Shown: one piece after another, positions 1-8,859 of the stretch
How the letters are laid out: each line of letters begins with the position of its first letter
Position numbering within the stretch: the stretch's first letter is position 1
From: an uncultured Clostridium sp.
GTDB taxonomy: Bacteria > Bacillota > Clostridia > Clostridiales > Clostridiaceae
DNA: 29,086 nucleotides
Assembly: GCA_900539375.1 (NCBI GenBank)
Contig: UQBY01000028.1
Location: 1-29,086 of the forward strand
Reading direction: 5' to 3'
Translations under genes and position numbers: made by a program
The notes under the pieces: model-generated
Databases searched by the model: none
The model's input: only the letters and a program-made list of their open reading frames with translations
What the model was told of the DNA's origin: nothing

Positions 1-209
1 TTTATTTTATCATCAGATATTTATAGTTAAAATACGTGAAATTTTTGACGCTTACTTGTTTACTCTATGCAAACTACAAATATAATTAAATTCTAACACA
101 TATTTACTTATTATTAAATAAGTTTGTTTAATTATTTTAAATCAGAAGTCTTACATTATTTTTTTCTTGACTAAATAAATAATTACAATATATTTATTTA
201 CCACATAAT

Positions 210-240
210 AAAAAAGACTAACATAATGCAAGTCTTTTTT
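210..240. terminator. Bidirectional rho-independent terminator
   Basis: A perfect 9-bp stem, AAAAAGACT paired with AGTCTTTTT, encloses an 11-nt loop and has T-runs on both strands. It lies just beyond the HEPN gene and is its likely transcription end. The remaining bases 1-209 are very AT-rich; I see no gene or RNA in them. Confidence 0.75.
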
Positions 241-304
241 AATAATCTATTTACTTAATATAACATCACATTCATAAATAGTTTTCCAATATTTAAAACT
301 CTGA

Positions 305-733
305 CTATTTCCTATATTTATATTTCCTTACAACACTTTTTCGCAATTTTTCTATTTTTTGTTGTAACTCATATATACAATTCTCGTCATGGCAAAGCTG
401 TTCTGCCACTTTTAAAAATGCTTCATAATGTTCTTTTTCATCTTCAATATAATGGAAATCAATGTAACATCTATGACACCAATAGTTTCTCATTTCACGA
501 ATCTTATCTAATAATTCATAATCCTTTTCTTTTATCTTTGAATATCCTAATTCTTTGTCTAATTCCTTAAACTCTTTAAGCATTCTTCCCATAGGTGCAT
601 TACTCACAAAAGAATAATTATCATCAAATTCTCCTTTTTTTAATGTTGAATATATTATTTTCAAATCTTGCTCAATATATTGAACTGACATTATTAATTC
701 ACTATGAATTAATTTAAATGTATCATAATCCAT
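305..733 (-). CDS. HEPN-domain protein (putative RNase or toxin-like)
   Basis: This is a 142-residue, mostly helical, charged protein. Residues 82-87 read RNYWCH, which is the R-x4-H motif of HEPN domains; it is followed by a Tyr at residue 90. HEPN proteins are often metal-independent RNases in toxin-antitoxin, abortive-infection and CRISPR systems. I see no membrane segment or signal peptide. It lies 97 nt downstream of the nuclease-nitrilase fusion and in the same direction, so the two may be co-transcribed. No typical MNT-type antitoxin is adjacent, so a HepT/MntA pair is not supported. The C-terminus may be frameshifted: past the stop, an alternative frame stays open for 20 codons (GNSQSFKYWKT...) and ends at 247, just before the terminator. 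The family call rests on the short motif and fold character. Confidence 0.6.
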   Translation of the reverse strand: MDYDTFKLIHSELIMSVQYIEQDLKIIYSTLKKGEFDDNYSFVSNAPMGRMLKEFKELDKELGYSKIKEKDYELLDKIREMRNYWCHRCYIDFHYIEDEKEHYEAFLKVAEQLCHDENCIYELQQKIEKLRKSVVRKYKYRK

Positions 734-830
734 TTTCTCATAACTCTCATTAGAATATAAATATATTGTAATTTACCATAACCTTTAATGCTATAGTAGT
801 ACCTTTCCAATTTTTATTATCAATGTACTT

Positions 831-3137
831 TTAGCTGTGTTCATATCCTAAGCTTATTTTTTTAGCATAATTTACAAGCCATTCATAATGTTCCCTCCAC
901 GCTGCCTTCATTCCTTCCTTGTTTTTCCAAATAGCCTCTGGTCCACTTGTTCTTTCTAAATCAATACCAAAAAATCCATTATTTTCTTTTACTACCTGTG
1001 CTGTTCTATTCTTACCACACTGATAACATTTTGTAATATTATTTGATTCCAAGATTACTGCACAGAAGTTTTCCATTGAACGCACTTTTAATATAATTGA
1101 CAATTTTTCATCAAACAATTTTTTATTTATGCTTTTATGCCTATTTACTATTATGTACTTTCGATTTGAAAATTTCTTTATTTCCTTAGAATACAATAAT
1201 GGTAATACCTTTTCTGATTTCATGATATCCATTCCATCAACTAAACAAAAAATAACATTATCTTTACCATTTTTAAGTCGATATAATTTTTCTGTAACTT
1301 TTTCTGACTTATCCAAAATATTTTGTATTCCATTTACAGGTATCTCAAGTTGCCATTTCTTATTCAATGTTTCGGACATATTACTATTATCAACTTGGGG
1401 GTGTCCTAAATCTTTTGTAATTTCATATATATATAACCCGCCTGGCACATTTGTTTTGTCAGAACTTCCGTTAATATTTATAGGTTTCAATTGACCTCCA
1501 TTTGGATTAAATCCATATACATAATTTTTACTATTTTTAATTTCTCCATCTCCACCCATTGTAACTAACTCATAACATGAATTTTCTATTGCTCTTGCCT
1601 TGTTGTATTTGAACCATTTATCATGCACAACATTTCCCCCTGTGCTATTAACAATTAAGTCCACACCACCTGACAAACTATACATTCTGCTAAATAATGA
1701 ATGATTACAGTCATAGCAGATTGTCATGCCAATCTTAAATCCTTTAAATAAAATTGGTTCAAAAAATCCACTTTCAACAAGCTCTGGATAATTAATAAAT
1801 TCAAATGTTGAGCAATCTGTCATGGTGTGTTTCATATAATAAGTACACTGCGTCTCATTTTCAGATGCAAAAGCATTTGCAAAAACGCTGTAAATTCTTC
1901 CAAATTTATCATATGTATTTATTACTATAGCTCTTCCAAGATCCTCACTAATATCAATACATATACCAAAGACTTTGTTTATGTCATCTTCATCACCCAT
2001 GTCTACTTCATTCAATATATCTCTTCTAGGGAAATAGCAATTTTCTGGAAATACAATCAAATCAGCATCTGAATTACGTATCAACTTCATATGCTTATCA
2101 TAATATTTCTTGCACTTTAATTCTTCAGTTTGAAGATACATACATACTTTAATTTTGTCATTTTGATTGTTATATAATTTAATTGGTTGACTATGTGCCA
2201 ATTTATTATTATCCCTAAAAACTTCTTTAGGCAAAAGTGCTTTTAATTTTTCAATAGCATCTTCTTCTTCAAAATCTATCTGTCCATGCATAATTCTCAC
2301 AAGATAGTAACCACGCTTACTACATTCTATATCTCTTGTACTGTCATAATAAGCACGAACTTCATCTCTATTTTTAGGAGAATTGTCTTTAGCTTTTATA
2401 TCTTCACAAGCTTTTATCCATAAGTTTTTGTCATAATATAATGATATATCACCATAAGATTCAAGTGAGCACTTTCTTGCTTCTGAAAAGTGCTGACGCT
2501 CATCATACTCAATAATTAATTTCTTGCTCTCACATACAAAGTCACATCTTAACACAACATTCTTTTTTGCAAAACTAGTATCCCCTCTGTAAGAGCTTAA
2601 AGAATCGTATAATGTTTTATATTCCTCACAAATATTTTCTGGAGTTTTTAGCCATGAATATGTTTTTTCACAAACTATATCTCCATCAAATAATTTATTC
2701 AAAATAAGTTGTAATGCATTTTTTTGTTCAATAACTTTCTTAGATGGAATACTTATCTTTTCAACCTTCTTTTTTATTATTTTTTGTTCTGTAGTTTCAA
2801 TATTTGAAGATTTTTCTTTTTCTATATTTTTATCAATATCTGCTTTAGTAATTTGTTTATTATTGAAGTCAGAGGTTCCTGTATATACCATTTCAAATCC
2901 CAATCTTTGAAAGAATCTTACAGTTTCCATGCCTCCACCAAATTCACTTTTACTTATTTTAACACCATAATGTATTTCATATGCCATCCCTCTAATATGC
3001 TTAGCAGGATATTTTTTTTCATTATATATAAGAAATGTTGATTTAGGTTGTGGAAACTCTGGATTTTCTTTATCAAATTTTTTTATTGCATTTATAACAT
3101 CAATATTTGTTATTTCTGTCCATTTAATTTTTGACAA
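831..3137 (-). CDS. McrA-like head / PD-(D/E)XK nuclease / nitrilase fusion protein
   Basis: This 768-residue protein has at least three parts. Residues about 1-85 (YPAKHIRG, FGGGMETVRFFQRLGFE) resemble the N-terminal head domain of ScoMcrA-type restriction enzymes. A charged linker follows (about 95-135). Residues about 140-300 look like a PD-(D/E)XK-type nuclease, with CDF (D199) and IIEYDERQHF (E210, D212, H216). Residues about 328-600 are a carbon-nitrogen hydrolase (nitrilase) domain with a complete catalytic triad: E365 (VFPEN), K436 (YYMKH) and C474 (TICYDC). The C-terminal part (600-768) has one CxxC pair (C704, C707) and no recognised fold. Nitrilases cleave C-N bonds in small molecules; the substrate here is unknown. 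The start is TTG, with AAAGGAGG seven bases upstream and an isolated TATAAT further up at 3213-3218. The domain calls come from motifs; the defence role is inferred from the neighbourhood. Confidence 0.72.
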   Translation of the reverse strand: MSKIKWTEITNIDVINAIKKFDKENPEFPQPKSTFLIYNEKKYPAKHIRGMAYEIHYGVKISKSEFGGGMETVRFFQRLGFEMVYTGTSDFNNKQITKADIDKNIEKEKSSNIETTEQKIIKKKVEKISIPSKKVIEQKNALQLILNKLFDGDIVCEKTYSWLKTPENICEEYKTLYDSLSSYRGDTSFAKKNVVLRCDFVCESKKLIIEYDERQHFSEARKCSLESYGDISLYYDKNLWIKACEDIKAKDNSPKNRDEVRAYYDSTRDIECSKRGYYLVRIMHGQIDFEEEDAIEKLKALLPKEVFRDNNKLAHSQPIKLYNNQNDKIKVCMYLQTEELKCKKYYDKHMKLIRNSDADLIVFPENCYFPRRDILNEVDMGDEDDINKVFGICIDISEDLGRAIVINTYDKFGRIYSVFANAFASENETQCTYYMKHTMTDCSTFEFINYPELVESGFFEPILFKGFKIGMTICYDCNHSLFSRMYSLSGGVDLIVNSTGGNVVHDKWFKYNKARAIENSCYELVTMGGDGEIKNSKNYVYGFNPNGGQLKPININGSSDKTNVPGGLYIYEITKDLGHPQVDNSNMSETLNKKWQLEIPVNGIQNILDKSEKVTEKLYRLKNGKDNVIFCLVDGMDIMKSEKVLPLLYSKEIKKFSNRKYIIVNRHKSINKKLFDEKLSIILKVRSMENFCAVILESNNITKCYQCGKNRTAQVVKENNGFFGIDLERTSGPEAIWKNKEGMKAAWREHYEWLVNYAKKISLGYEHS

Positions 3138-3265
3138 AATACTACCTCCTTTGTAAATTTATATATTCATCTTTTATCTTTAAATCTATTTAATAAAATT
3201 ATTTATATCAACATTATACTACATCCATCTATCAAATTAAAACCTTTTCATTCTGAACTTATATT

Positions 3266-3300
3266 AAATAAAAAGCCATATTCATTTGAATACAGCTTTA
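3266..3300 (-). terminator. Terminator after the GNAT gene
   Basis: On the minus strand an outer stem AAAGC/GCTTT and an inner stem TATTCA/TGAATA form a hairpin followed by T-rich sequence. It overlaps the stop codon of the acetyltransferase and separates that gene from the nuclease-nitrilase fusion. Confidence 0.65.
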
Positions 3301-3771
3301 TAATTCACAAGTCATTAAATATTCTTCTTCATTTTCATTAACAATCTCAAATCCTATTTTTTTATACATTTTTATAGCATAGTTTGCTTTTTGAACAGAA
3401 AGAGATGTTTGTTTATATCCTCTTTGTTTTAACATATTAAGCATTTCCCTCATTAATTCAGTACCAATTCCCAATCCTCTATACTCTTTATATAAAGAAA
3501 TAGCTAATGAAGGTGTTAAATTATTTATATGCCCATAGTCATTCATAATACGAACCCAAACAGCACCAACTATCTTTTTATCAATTTCTGCTACCAAACC
3601 CATATCATCTTTTTTCATTCCAAAATCTTTTATATATACTTGTAACTCAGGTTCTTTAATAATTGCTTTTGGTGGAGGAGATATTCCTTCTGATACAAAT
3701 ATAGCTTCATATAAAAAATTCTCAAGTAAACTATATTCTTCTTTTAACATCTCTCTAATTATATAATTCAT
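3298..3771 (-). CDS. GNAT-family N-acetyltransferase
   Basis: This is a small acetyl-CoA-dependent acetyltransferase of the Gcn5-related family; the acceptor is unknown. The acetyl-CoA loop is seen as YRGLGIGTELM (R/Q-x-x-G-x-G/A), followed by the typical C-terminal pattern of a SLSV strand, NYAIKMYKKIGFE and a final strand, so the domain is complete. I place the start at MNYIIREM (157 residues) rather than at the ATG 15 bases upstream, because the ribosome site GGAGG lies inside that longer reading frame and is spaced correctly for the second ATG. It follows the AAA-ATPase stop directly and is probably co-transcribed with it. Confidence 0.85.
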   Translation of the reverse strand: MNYIIREMLKEEYSLLENFLYEAIFVSEGISPPPKAIIKEPELQVYIKDFGMKKDDMGLVAEIDKKIVGAVWVRIMNDYGHINNLTPSLAISLYKEYRGLGIGTELMREMLNMLKQRGYKQTSLSVQKANYAIKMYKKIGFEIVNENEEEYLMTCEL

Positions 3772-3786
3772 AGAAACTTCCTCCAT

Positions 3787-5349
3787 TTAATTTATTTCTT
3801 CAATTTTACATTCATGTTCTTTTGTTTTAGAGTTATAGCAAATTCCTACTGCTAATATTTTGCTACTTGCATTTTCTTTCTTAAATTTTTCAAAGTATTC
3901 TTTTTCTTTTATTTGTTTTATTGCAATTTCTGGCGAACTATCTTTTTTTAATTCAATAATAAATGCTGTATCTCCTTTAATTCTTGGATGAAAAGCAAAA
4001 TCTACATAGCCTTTTCCACTTTTTTCTTCTCTTTCAACTCTATAATCATCTCTTGCTGCTAAATATGCTAAGGTAATTACACATGAAAGGCTATTTTCAT
4101 CATTATATTGAAGTATTGGTATTTCACTATTATGAATGTTATGAAGTTTTCTTATTACAGTATTTTCATCTTTATCTAAAGTAGCATACAAAATATCTTC
4201 TGAATTTCTTGCAAGTTCTGCCACATATCCAAAGGATTTGTCTTTTATAGCACTTTCAAATTCTTGCATAAGTTCTTTATTAGGTATCCTTAATATCCCT
4301 TTATGATAGGATAGAAAACCATATGTTATCATAGCTGAATATATTTCTTCTCTTGTTTTTGGAGCTTCTTGCCCTGCACTATAATTTTTCTTTATCTTTA
4401 TTCTTACTGAAGTGTTATTTATCATCCTTATAACATCATCTTTAACTGCACCTATATTATATTTCAAATAAAATAATACTTCATCCATTCTTCCTGTATT
4501 AGTCCAATAACTTCTACATATTCCATTTTGAAGTGCTTTAACTACTGACCTAGGATTATATATTTTTTCTCCATCTTCAGTTAAGTATCCATTATACCAA
4601 TTACTTATTTTGCTAAAAGTAAGAATATTTTGTTTACTACACAACAATTTTACTTCATTCTCTGTAAAACCAAAATATTTATCATAAACACCATCATTAA
4701 GCATTGTAAATTCATCAAACATATTAAGAGCAGAACCTTCTGAATATTTTTTAATTGGAAGTACTCCTGTCATATAACAAAGTGCTACATAAGGTTTATC
4801 CTTTAAAAGATTTCTTAAAAATTCTAAAAAATCTTGTTGATTTTCTTTAAATAAATTATGACTAAATATATAATCCCATTCATCTATTATAAATATAAAT
4901 TGTTCCTTAGTTTCTAAAAGTATTTTGTATAATTGTTGGTTTTGTTCAATTTTTTTATCTTTAAATATTTCTAATATATCTTTCTTTATTTGCCCTTCTA
5001 TATTATTAATGTAATTACTATATACTAATTCATCACTTGGTATATCACTAAATGAAATATTTATAACATTATATTTATTTAAATTTTCTAAATAAGAATT
5101 TTCTTTCCTTATATTAAGCTTGTCAAAAATATCCTTTGAATTATAGCCTTTAGTATAATAAGCTCCTAGCATATTTATTATTGAAGACTTTCCAAATCTT
5201 CTTGGTTTTGTTATACATATATATTTATTAGGTGTACTTATAAATGTATTCAATTTCCTTAATATATTAGATTTATCAATGAAATACTTTGAGTTTGCTA
5301 ATTCATTAAAATTTCTTAATGCTGTATCTGTATTTAAATAAATAGCCAT
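3787..5349 (-). CDS. AAA-ATPase-like protein with C-terminal PD-(D/E)XK nuclease domain (copy 1)
   Basis: This 520-residue protein is of the family that joins an AAA-ATPase-like domain (PF09820 type) to a DUF1703-type PD-(D/E)XK nuclease domain. The Walker A region is TKPRRFGKSS (about residues 48-56) and Walker B is FIIDEWDY (D156-E157). The C-terminal nuclease motif is YVDF (D450) followed by IIELK (E466, K468). Families of this type occur in many copies in clostridia and Bacteroidetes; their role is not settled, and mobile-element or defence functions have been proposed. Ribosome site GGAGGTG sits five bases before the ATG. Copies 3 and 4 have the same length, and long blocks of DNA are nearly identical to copy 3, separated by divergent blocks. 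Confidence 0.85.
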   Translation of the reverse strand: MAIYLNTDTALRNFNELANSKYFIDKSNILRKLNTFISTPNKYICITKPRRFGKSSIINMLGAYYTKGYNSKDIFDKLNIRKENSYLENLNKYNVINISFSDIPSDELVYSNYINNIEGQIKKDILEIFKDKKIEQNQQLYKILLETKEQFIFIIDEWDYIFSHNLFKENQQDFLEFLRNLLKDKPYVALCYMTGVLPIKKYSEGSALNMFDEFTMLNDGVYDKYFGFTENEVKLLCSKQNILTFSKISNWYNGYLTEDGEKIYNPRSVVKALQNGICRSYWTNTGRMDEVLFYLKYNIGAVKDDVIRMINNTSVRIKIKKNYSAGQEAPKTREEIYSAMITYGFLSYHKGILRIPNKELMQEFESAIKDKSFGYVAELARNSEDILYATLDKDENTVIRKLHNIHNSEIPILQYNDENSLSCVITLAYLAARDDYRVEREEKSGKGYVDFAFHPRIKGDTAFIIELKKDSSPEIAIKQIKEKEYFEKFKKENASSKILAVGICYNSKTKEHECKIEEIN

Positions 5350-5385
5350 TTTTTCACCTCCAATTATTATAAATTCAATACCACT
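5350..5385 (-). repeat. Fragment of AAA-ATPase coding sequence used as 5' leader (copy 1)
   Basis: The sequence leading into copy 1, including its GGAGG, matches the leader of copy 3 (8101-8155) and an internal coding stretch of the broken ATPase near 6170-6224 (codons for GYNFSDMEVYNPWS). See findings. Confidence 0.5.
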
Positions 5386-5391
5386 AAAGTA

Positions 5392-6522
5392 TTATTTCTT
5401 AAATATTCTACATTTTTTCTTAAAGAAACTTATACCATATTTAATTATTTTCTCATATCCTTCTTCTATTAATTCTATATCATAGTTTTTGTTGTCTATT
5501 TGTTTTAAGGCTTCCTTGCATTTACTATCTAAATCTTTTTAGTCTATCTGCTACTTTAAGTTCTATTATTATAGCTATATCTTCTTCTGGATTAGTTATA
5601 AAAATATCTTTTTTTCCATCTCCACTTTCTCTGTTTGACTTTATTATATAATCTTTCATGTTTAATAATATACCTACCATAAATCCATAATAAAAGTTTT
5701 CATAAGAATCATGGAAACTTATTGTATTTACTAAAAGATTTCTTATCTCTTTTTCTAATAATTCTATATCCCCATTTATTAAACTATTAAAAAATGTTGT
5801 TAAATCTTTTTTAGCTACACTTTCCCTAAACCACCCTATAATTTTATTCTTAAAAATATATTTTACTTCTTCATTAGGTATTTTTAAACACATTGTCTCA
5901 TTATTATAGGAAGTTACTTTAAGGTATCCTGTTAAAAGCAATATATTCCATAAGCTATCACTTGTAGTATATAAATCATCATAAGTTACATCTAAATGTA
6001 CTTCTTTATTTATACTTTCACCTTTCATTAAACTCTCTATCTCAGATTTAGTTGTTTTATCAGCTCTTTCTATTAAGGTTCTTACTATGCTGTTTGAACT
6101 TGTGTTTGCCCAATAAGATAATGGAAACTTATTTTTGTCTAGTCTTAAATCACTTATATACTTCATTAGGCTCCAAGGATTATAAACTTCCATATCACTA
6201 AAATTGTATCCGCCATACCATTTTTTTTCATCTTTATATTTATCAGGAATCTCATAATCTTTACATATAGCAAAAACTTCATCCTCTGTAAATCCAAAAA
6301 ATTCTCAAGATAACTATTATCTTCTTCTGTTTTCTCAAAAAAGTATTTTAGCATACTCATATTTAAAGTCTTTCCAAAACGTCTTGGTCTTGTTATTAAA
6401 GTAACTTCACTTTGCATATCTAATAAATCTTTTATATAAAGAGATTTATCTACAAAATAATAACCTTTATCTATTAACTTTTTAAAATCATCTACTCCTA
6501 TAGGCAATTGCTTATTATTCTT
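5392..6522 (-). pseudogene. Broken AAA-ATPase / PD-(D/E)XK gene (KQLPIG-type subfamily)
   Basis: Related to, but distinct from, the 520-residue copies. The N-terminal piece reads KNNKQLPIGVDDFKKLI, with Walker A RPRRFGKT. Its original start is probably the codon at 6520-6522, now AAG; a TTG at 6505-6507 is the first possible start left. After SYLENF (about 6300) the frame jumps to FGFTEDEV, so the middle of the gene, including Walker B, is deleted with a frameshift. The second frame then runs through YNPWS to the nuclease motif IIELK. A further frameshift near 5530 moves the last 45 or so codons (ending KKKCRIFKK) into another frame, with a stop at 5392. Start loss, internal deletion and two frame changes make it non-functional. 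It begins 11 nt after the stop of copy 3. Confidence 0.85.
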
Positions 6523-6817
6523 TCACACCTTTCTAATTTATTTCTTCAATTTTACATTCATGTTCTTTTGTTTTAGAGTTATAACAAATTCCTACTGCAA
6601 GTATTTTTCTTCCTACATTTTCTTTTATAAATTTCATGGAATAATCTTTTTCTTTTATTTGATTTATTGCTTTTTCTGCTGTATCATCTTTTTTTAATTC
6701 AAGTATTATTGCAGTTCCATTTTTCTTTCTTGGATGAAACATAAAATCTGCATAGCCTTTTCCACTTTTTTCTTCACGTTCAATTTTATATTCATTTCTT
6801 GCTGAAAGATATGCTAA
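6500..6817. repeat. Direct repeat, copy A (3' end of ATPase copy 3 plus downstream bases)
   Basis: As read base by base, this stretch is identical to 20397-20714 at a fixed offset of 13897. It covers about 285 bp of coding 3' end and 33 bp beyond the stop, including the start of the KQLPIG-type gene. The first mismatch inside the genes is at 6818 versus 20715. Confidence 0.85.
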
Positions 6818-8095
6818 AGTTACTACACATGATAAACTATTTTCATCATTATATTGAAGTATTGGAATTTCACTATTATGAATATCATTAATTATTTTTT
6901 CCATGGTCTTTGTATCTTTCTTTAAAGTTGCCTTTAGCATATTTGATGAATTTTTAACTATTGTCATAACTTCTCCAAAGGATTCATCTTTTAAAGCCTT
7001 TTCAAATTCCTTCATAAGTTCTTTATTAGGAATTCTTATTGTTCCATCATAATAGGATAAAAAACCATAAACTATCATTGCTGAATATATTTCTTCCCTT
7101 GTTTTTGGTGCTTCTTGCCCTGCTCTAAATTCTTCATCTATAAATATATCAACAACATTTCCAGATACCATTTCTATAACATCATCACGTACTTCTGCTA
7201 TATTATATTTTAAGTAAAATAATACCTCATCCATTCTACCTGTATTAGTCCAATAGCTTTTACAATAATTATCACTTAATGCACAAACTACTGAACGTGG
7301 ATTATATACTGAATTTCCAAAACAATCTAAGTATCCATTATACCATTTTGTAATTTCCTTAAAGGATATTTCTCCATTTCTTTTACATAAATCTTTAACT
7401 TCCTCTTCTGTAAAGCCAAAATAATCTGAATACACTCTATCATTAAGCATTGTATATTCTCTAAACATATTAAGAGCAGAACCTTCTGAATATTTTTTAA
7501 TTGGAAGTACTCCTGTCATATAACAAAGTGCTACATAAGGTTTATCCTTTAAAAGATTTCTTAAAAATTCTAAAAAATCTTGTTGATTTTCTTTAAATAA
7601 ATCATGACTAAATATATAATCCCATTCATCTATTATAAATACAAATTCTTCCTTGGTTTCTAAAAATATTTTATATAATTCTTGATTTTGTTCAATTTTT
7701 TTATCTTTATATGTTTCTAATATATCCTTTTTTATTTGCTTTTCTATATTACTAATATAATTACTATATGTTAATCCATCACTTGGTATATCACTAAATG
7801 AAATATTTATAACATTATATTTATTTAAATTTTCTAAATAAGAATTTTCTTTCCTTATATTAAGCTTGTCAAAAATATCCTTTGAATTATAGCCTTTAGT
7901 ATAATAAGCTCCTAGCATATTTATTATTGAAGATTTGCCAAATCTTCTTGGCTTTGTTATACAAACATAACATTCTGATGTGCCAAGTAAATTGTTAAGC
8001 TTATCTATTATTAAGGATTTATCAACAAAATACTTAGATTTTATTAACTTCTTATAATTTTCAAGGGCTGTATCTGTGTTTAAATAAATAGCCAT
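6533..8095 (-). CDS. AAA-ATPase-like protein with C-terminal PD-(D/E)XK nuclease domain (copy 3)
   Basis: This 520-residue protein has the same architecture as copy 1: Walker A TKPRRFGKSS, Walker B FIIDEWDY, nuclease residues D450 (YADF) and E466/K468 (LELKK). Residues about 50-125 and 155-200 are almost identical to copy 1, while the part from about residue 290 onward is almost identical to copy 4 (20430-21992). It is therefore a mosaic between paralogues. Ribosome site GGAGGCG lies just before the ATG. The gene is followed at once by the broken KQLPIG-type gene, an arrangement also seen, more decayed, behind copy 4. Confidence 0.85.
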   Translation of the reverse strand: MAIYLNTDTALENYKKLIKSKYFVDKSLIIDKLNNLLGTSECYVCITKPRRFGKSSIINMLGAYYTKGYNSKDIFDKLNIRKENSYLENLNKYNVINISFSDIPSDGLTYSNYISNIEKQIKKDILETYKDKKIEQNQELYKIFLETKEEFVFIIDEWDYIFSHDLFKENQQDFLEFLRNLLKDKPYVALCYMTGVLPIKKYSEGSALNMFREYTMLNDRVYSDYFGFTEEEVKDLCKRNGEISFKEITKWYNGYLDCFGNSVYNPRSVVCALSDNYCKSYWTNTGRMDEVLFYLKYNIAEVRDDVIEMVSGNVVDIFIDEEFRAGQEAPKTREEIYSAMIVYGFLSYYDGTIRIPNKELMKEFEKALKDESFGEVMTIVKNSSNMLKATLKKDTKTMEKIINDIHNSEIPILQYNDENSLSCVVTLAYLSARNEYKIEREEKSGKGYADFMFHPRKKNGTAIILELKKDDTAEKAINQIKEKDYSMKFIKENVGRKILAVGICYNSKTKEHECKIEEIN

Positions 8096-8100
8096 TTTCT

Positions 8101-8155
8101 TTTCGCCTCCAATGATTGTAAACTCAATACCACTAAAGTTGTATCCATTATATCA
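8101..8155 (-). repeat. Fragment of AAA-ATPase coding sequence in the leader of copy 3
   Basis: On the minus strand this leader (GGATACAACTTTAGTGGTAT and onward) aligns with coding sequence of the broken ATPase at about 6170-6224 (GGATACAATTTTAGTGATAT), at roughly 40 of 52 positions with one indel. The codons for Asn-Pro-Trp-Ser there correspond to the AATCATTGGAGG that now contains the ribosome site. Confidence 0.6.
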
Positions 8156-8170
8156 TTAGTATAATAAATA

Positions 8171-8208
8171 AAAAAGATGCCTTGTCCAAAACAAATAAGC
8201 ATCTTTTT
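8171..8208. terminator. Bidirectional rho-independent terminator
   Basis: A perfect 10-bp stem, AAAAAGATGC with GCATCTTTTT, and an 18-nt loop, with T-runs on both strands. It ends the transcript that comes from the TPR/unknown genes to the right. Confidence 0.8.
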
Positions 8209-8211
8209 ATT

Positions 8212-8859
8212 TTAATTTTGTTTATCTCTTATTGCATACATAATATTATCAATTTCTTCACTAAGTTCAGTACTATGGGATTTTGCCCATAATAGTGCTT
8301 CTTAGGATTACATTTCTTCTGGAATTGGCTTTCCAAGTTTCATTTCGTTTTTAGTGCCAAAGGTTCTTCTTACAAGTGTTTCTACATATTTTCTAATAAG
8401 TGTTTCATCATCTATTATAGTAAATAATCTTAATGTATTTGTTTGATTTATCCAAACAATTTTCATAGGAGCTCCTAATGTTTTACTAATTCCTGCAATA
8501 CTAAGAAATCCATTTTCTGTTTCTAACTCAGGTAAATTTAAACATTTATTATTATTGCTCTTATATGCTTTTGTAATTTCTATTTCTTCAGATGCTAAAT
8601 TACCAGTAGTAACTTGAGAAATATTTTCTAAATCTGCTGTGGCCATATAATCAGCCCAGTTAATCATATATTCCCAACCATAGCCTTTTGATGCTAAAAG
8701 AATATCATATTGATTCCATGGTCCAGAATATACATGACTTATTGCTCTTATATAAGTAATATCATCAATATACTCTTCTTTCAAATTAGCTGTTTCAGTA
8801 CTACTTTTTATTTTATTTTTAGAACTATCTTTCTTTTTAAATAAATCAAATATTCCCAT
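8212..8859 (-). CDS. Conserved-looking protein of unknown family, C-terminus cut by two in-frame stops
   Basis: The intact reading frame is 183 residues (8308-8859), starting MGIFDLFKKKD, with a basic N-terminus, a charged linker and a mixed alpha/beta remainder. I do not recognise the family. After the stop at 8308 the same frame reads stop-Ser-stop and then 29 clean codons, EALLWAKSHSTELSEEID and onward, ending at 8212 just before the terminator. The gene was therefore probably 215 codons long and has lost its tail through two nonsense codons, unless the short form is functional. It lies 38 nt after the TPR-CSD gene and may be the last gene of that run. A 13-bp palindrome (GATTAGACTAATC) sits between a possible AAAGGA ribosome site and the ATG. 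Confidence 0.6.

Noticed and set aside
1129..2072. Open frames on the plus strand (1129-1494, 1827-2072; likewise 2853-3041, 9938-10183, 10957-11190, 18383-18571, 19639-19839)
   Set aside because: Each lies antisense to a well-supported minus-strand gene, has low-complexity Phe/Ile/Tyr-rich translation and no convincing ribosome site.
5392..6522. Two separate small genes (6166-6507 and 5525-6193)
   Set aside because: Their translations are consecutive parts of a single AAA-ATPase/nuclease protein with a deletion and frameshifts, so they are one pseudogene.
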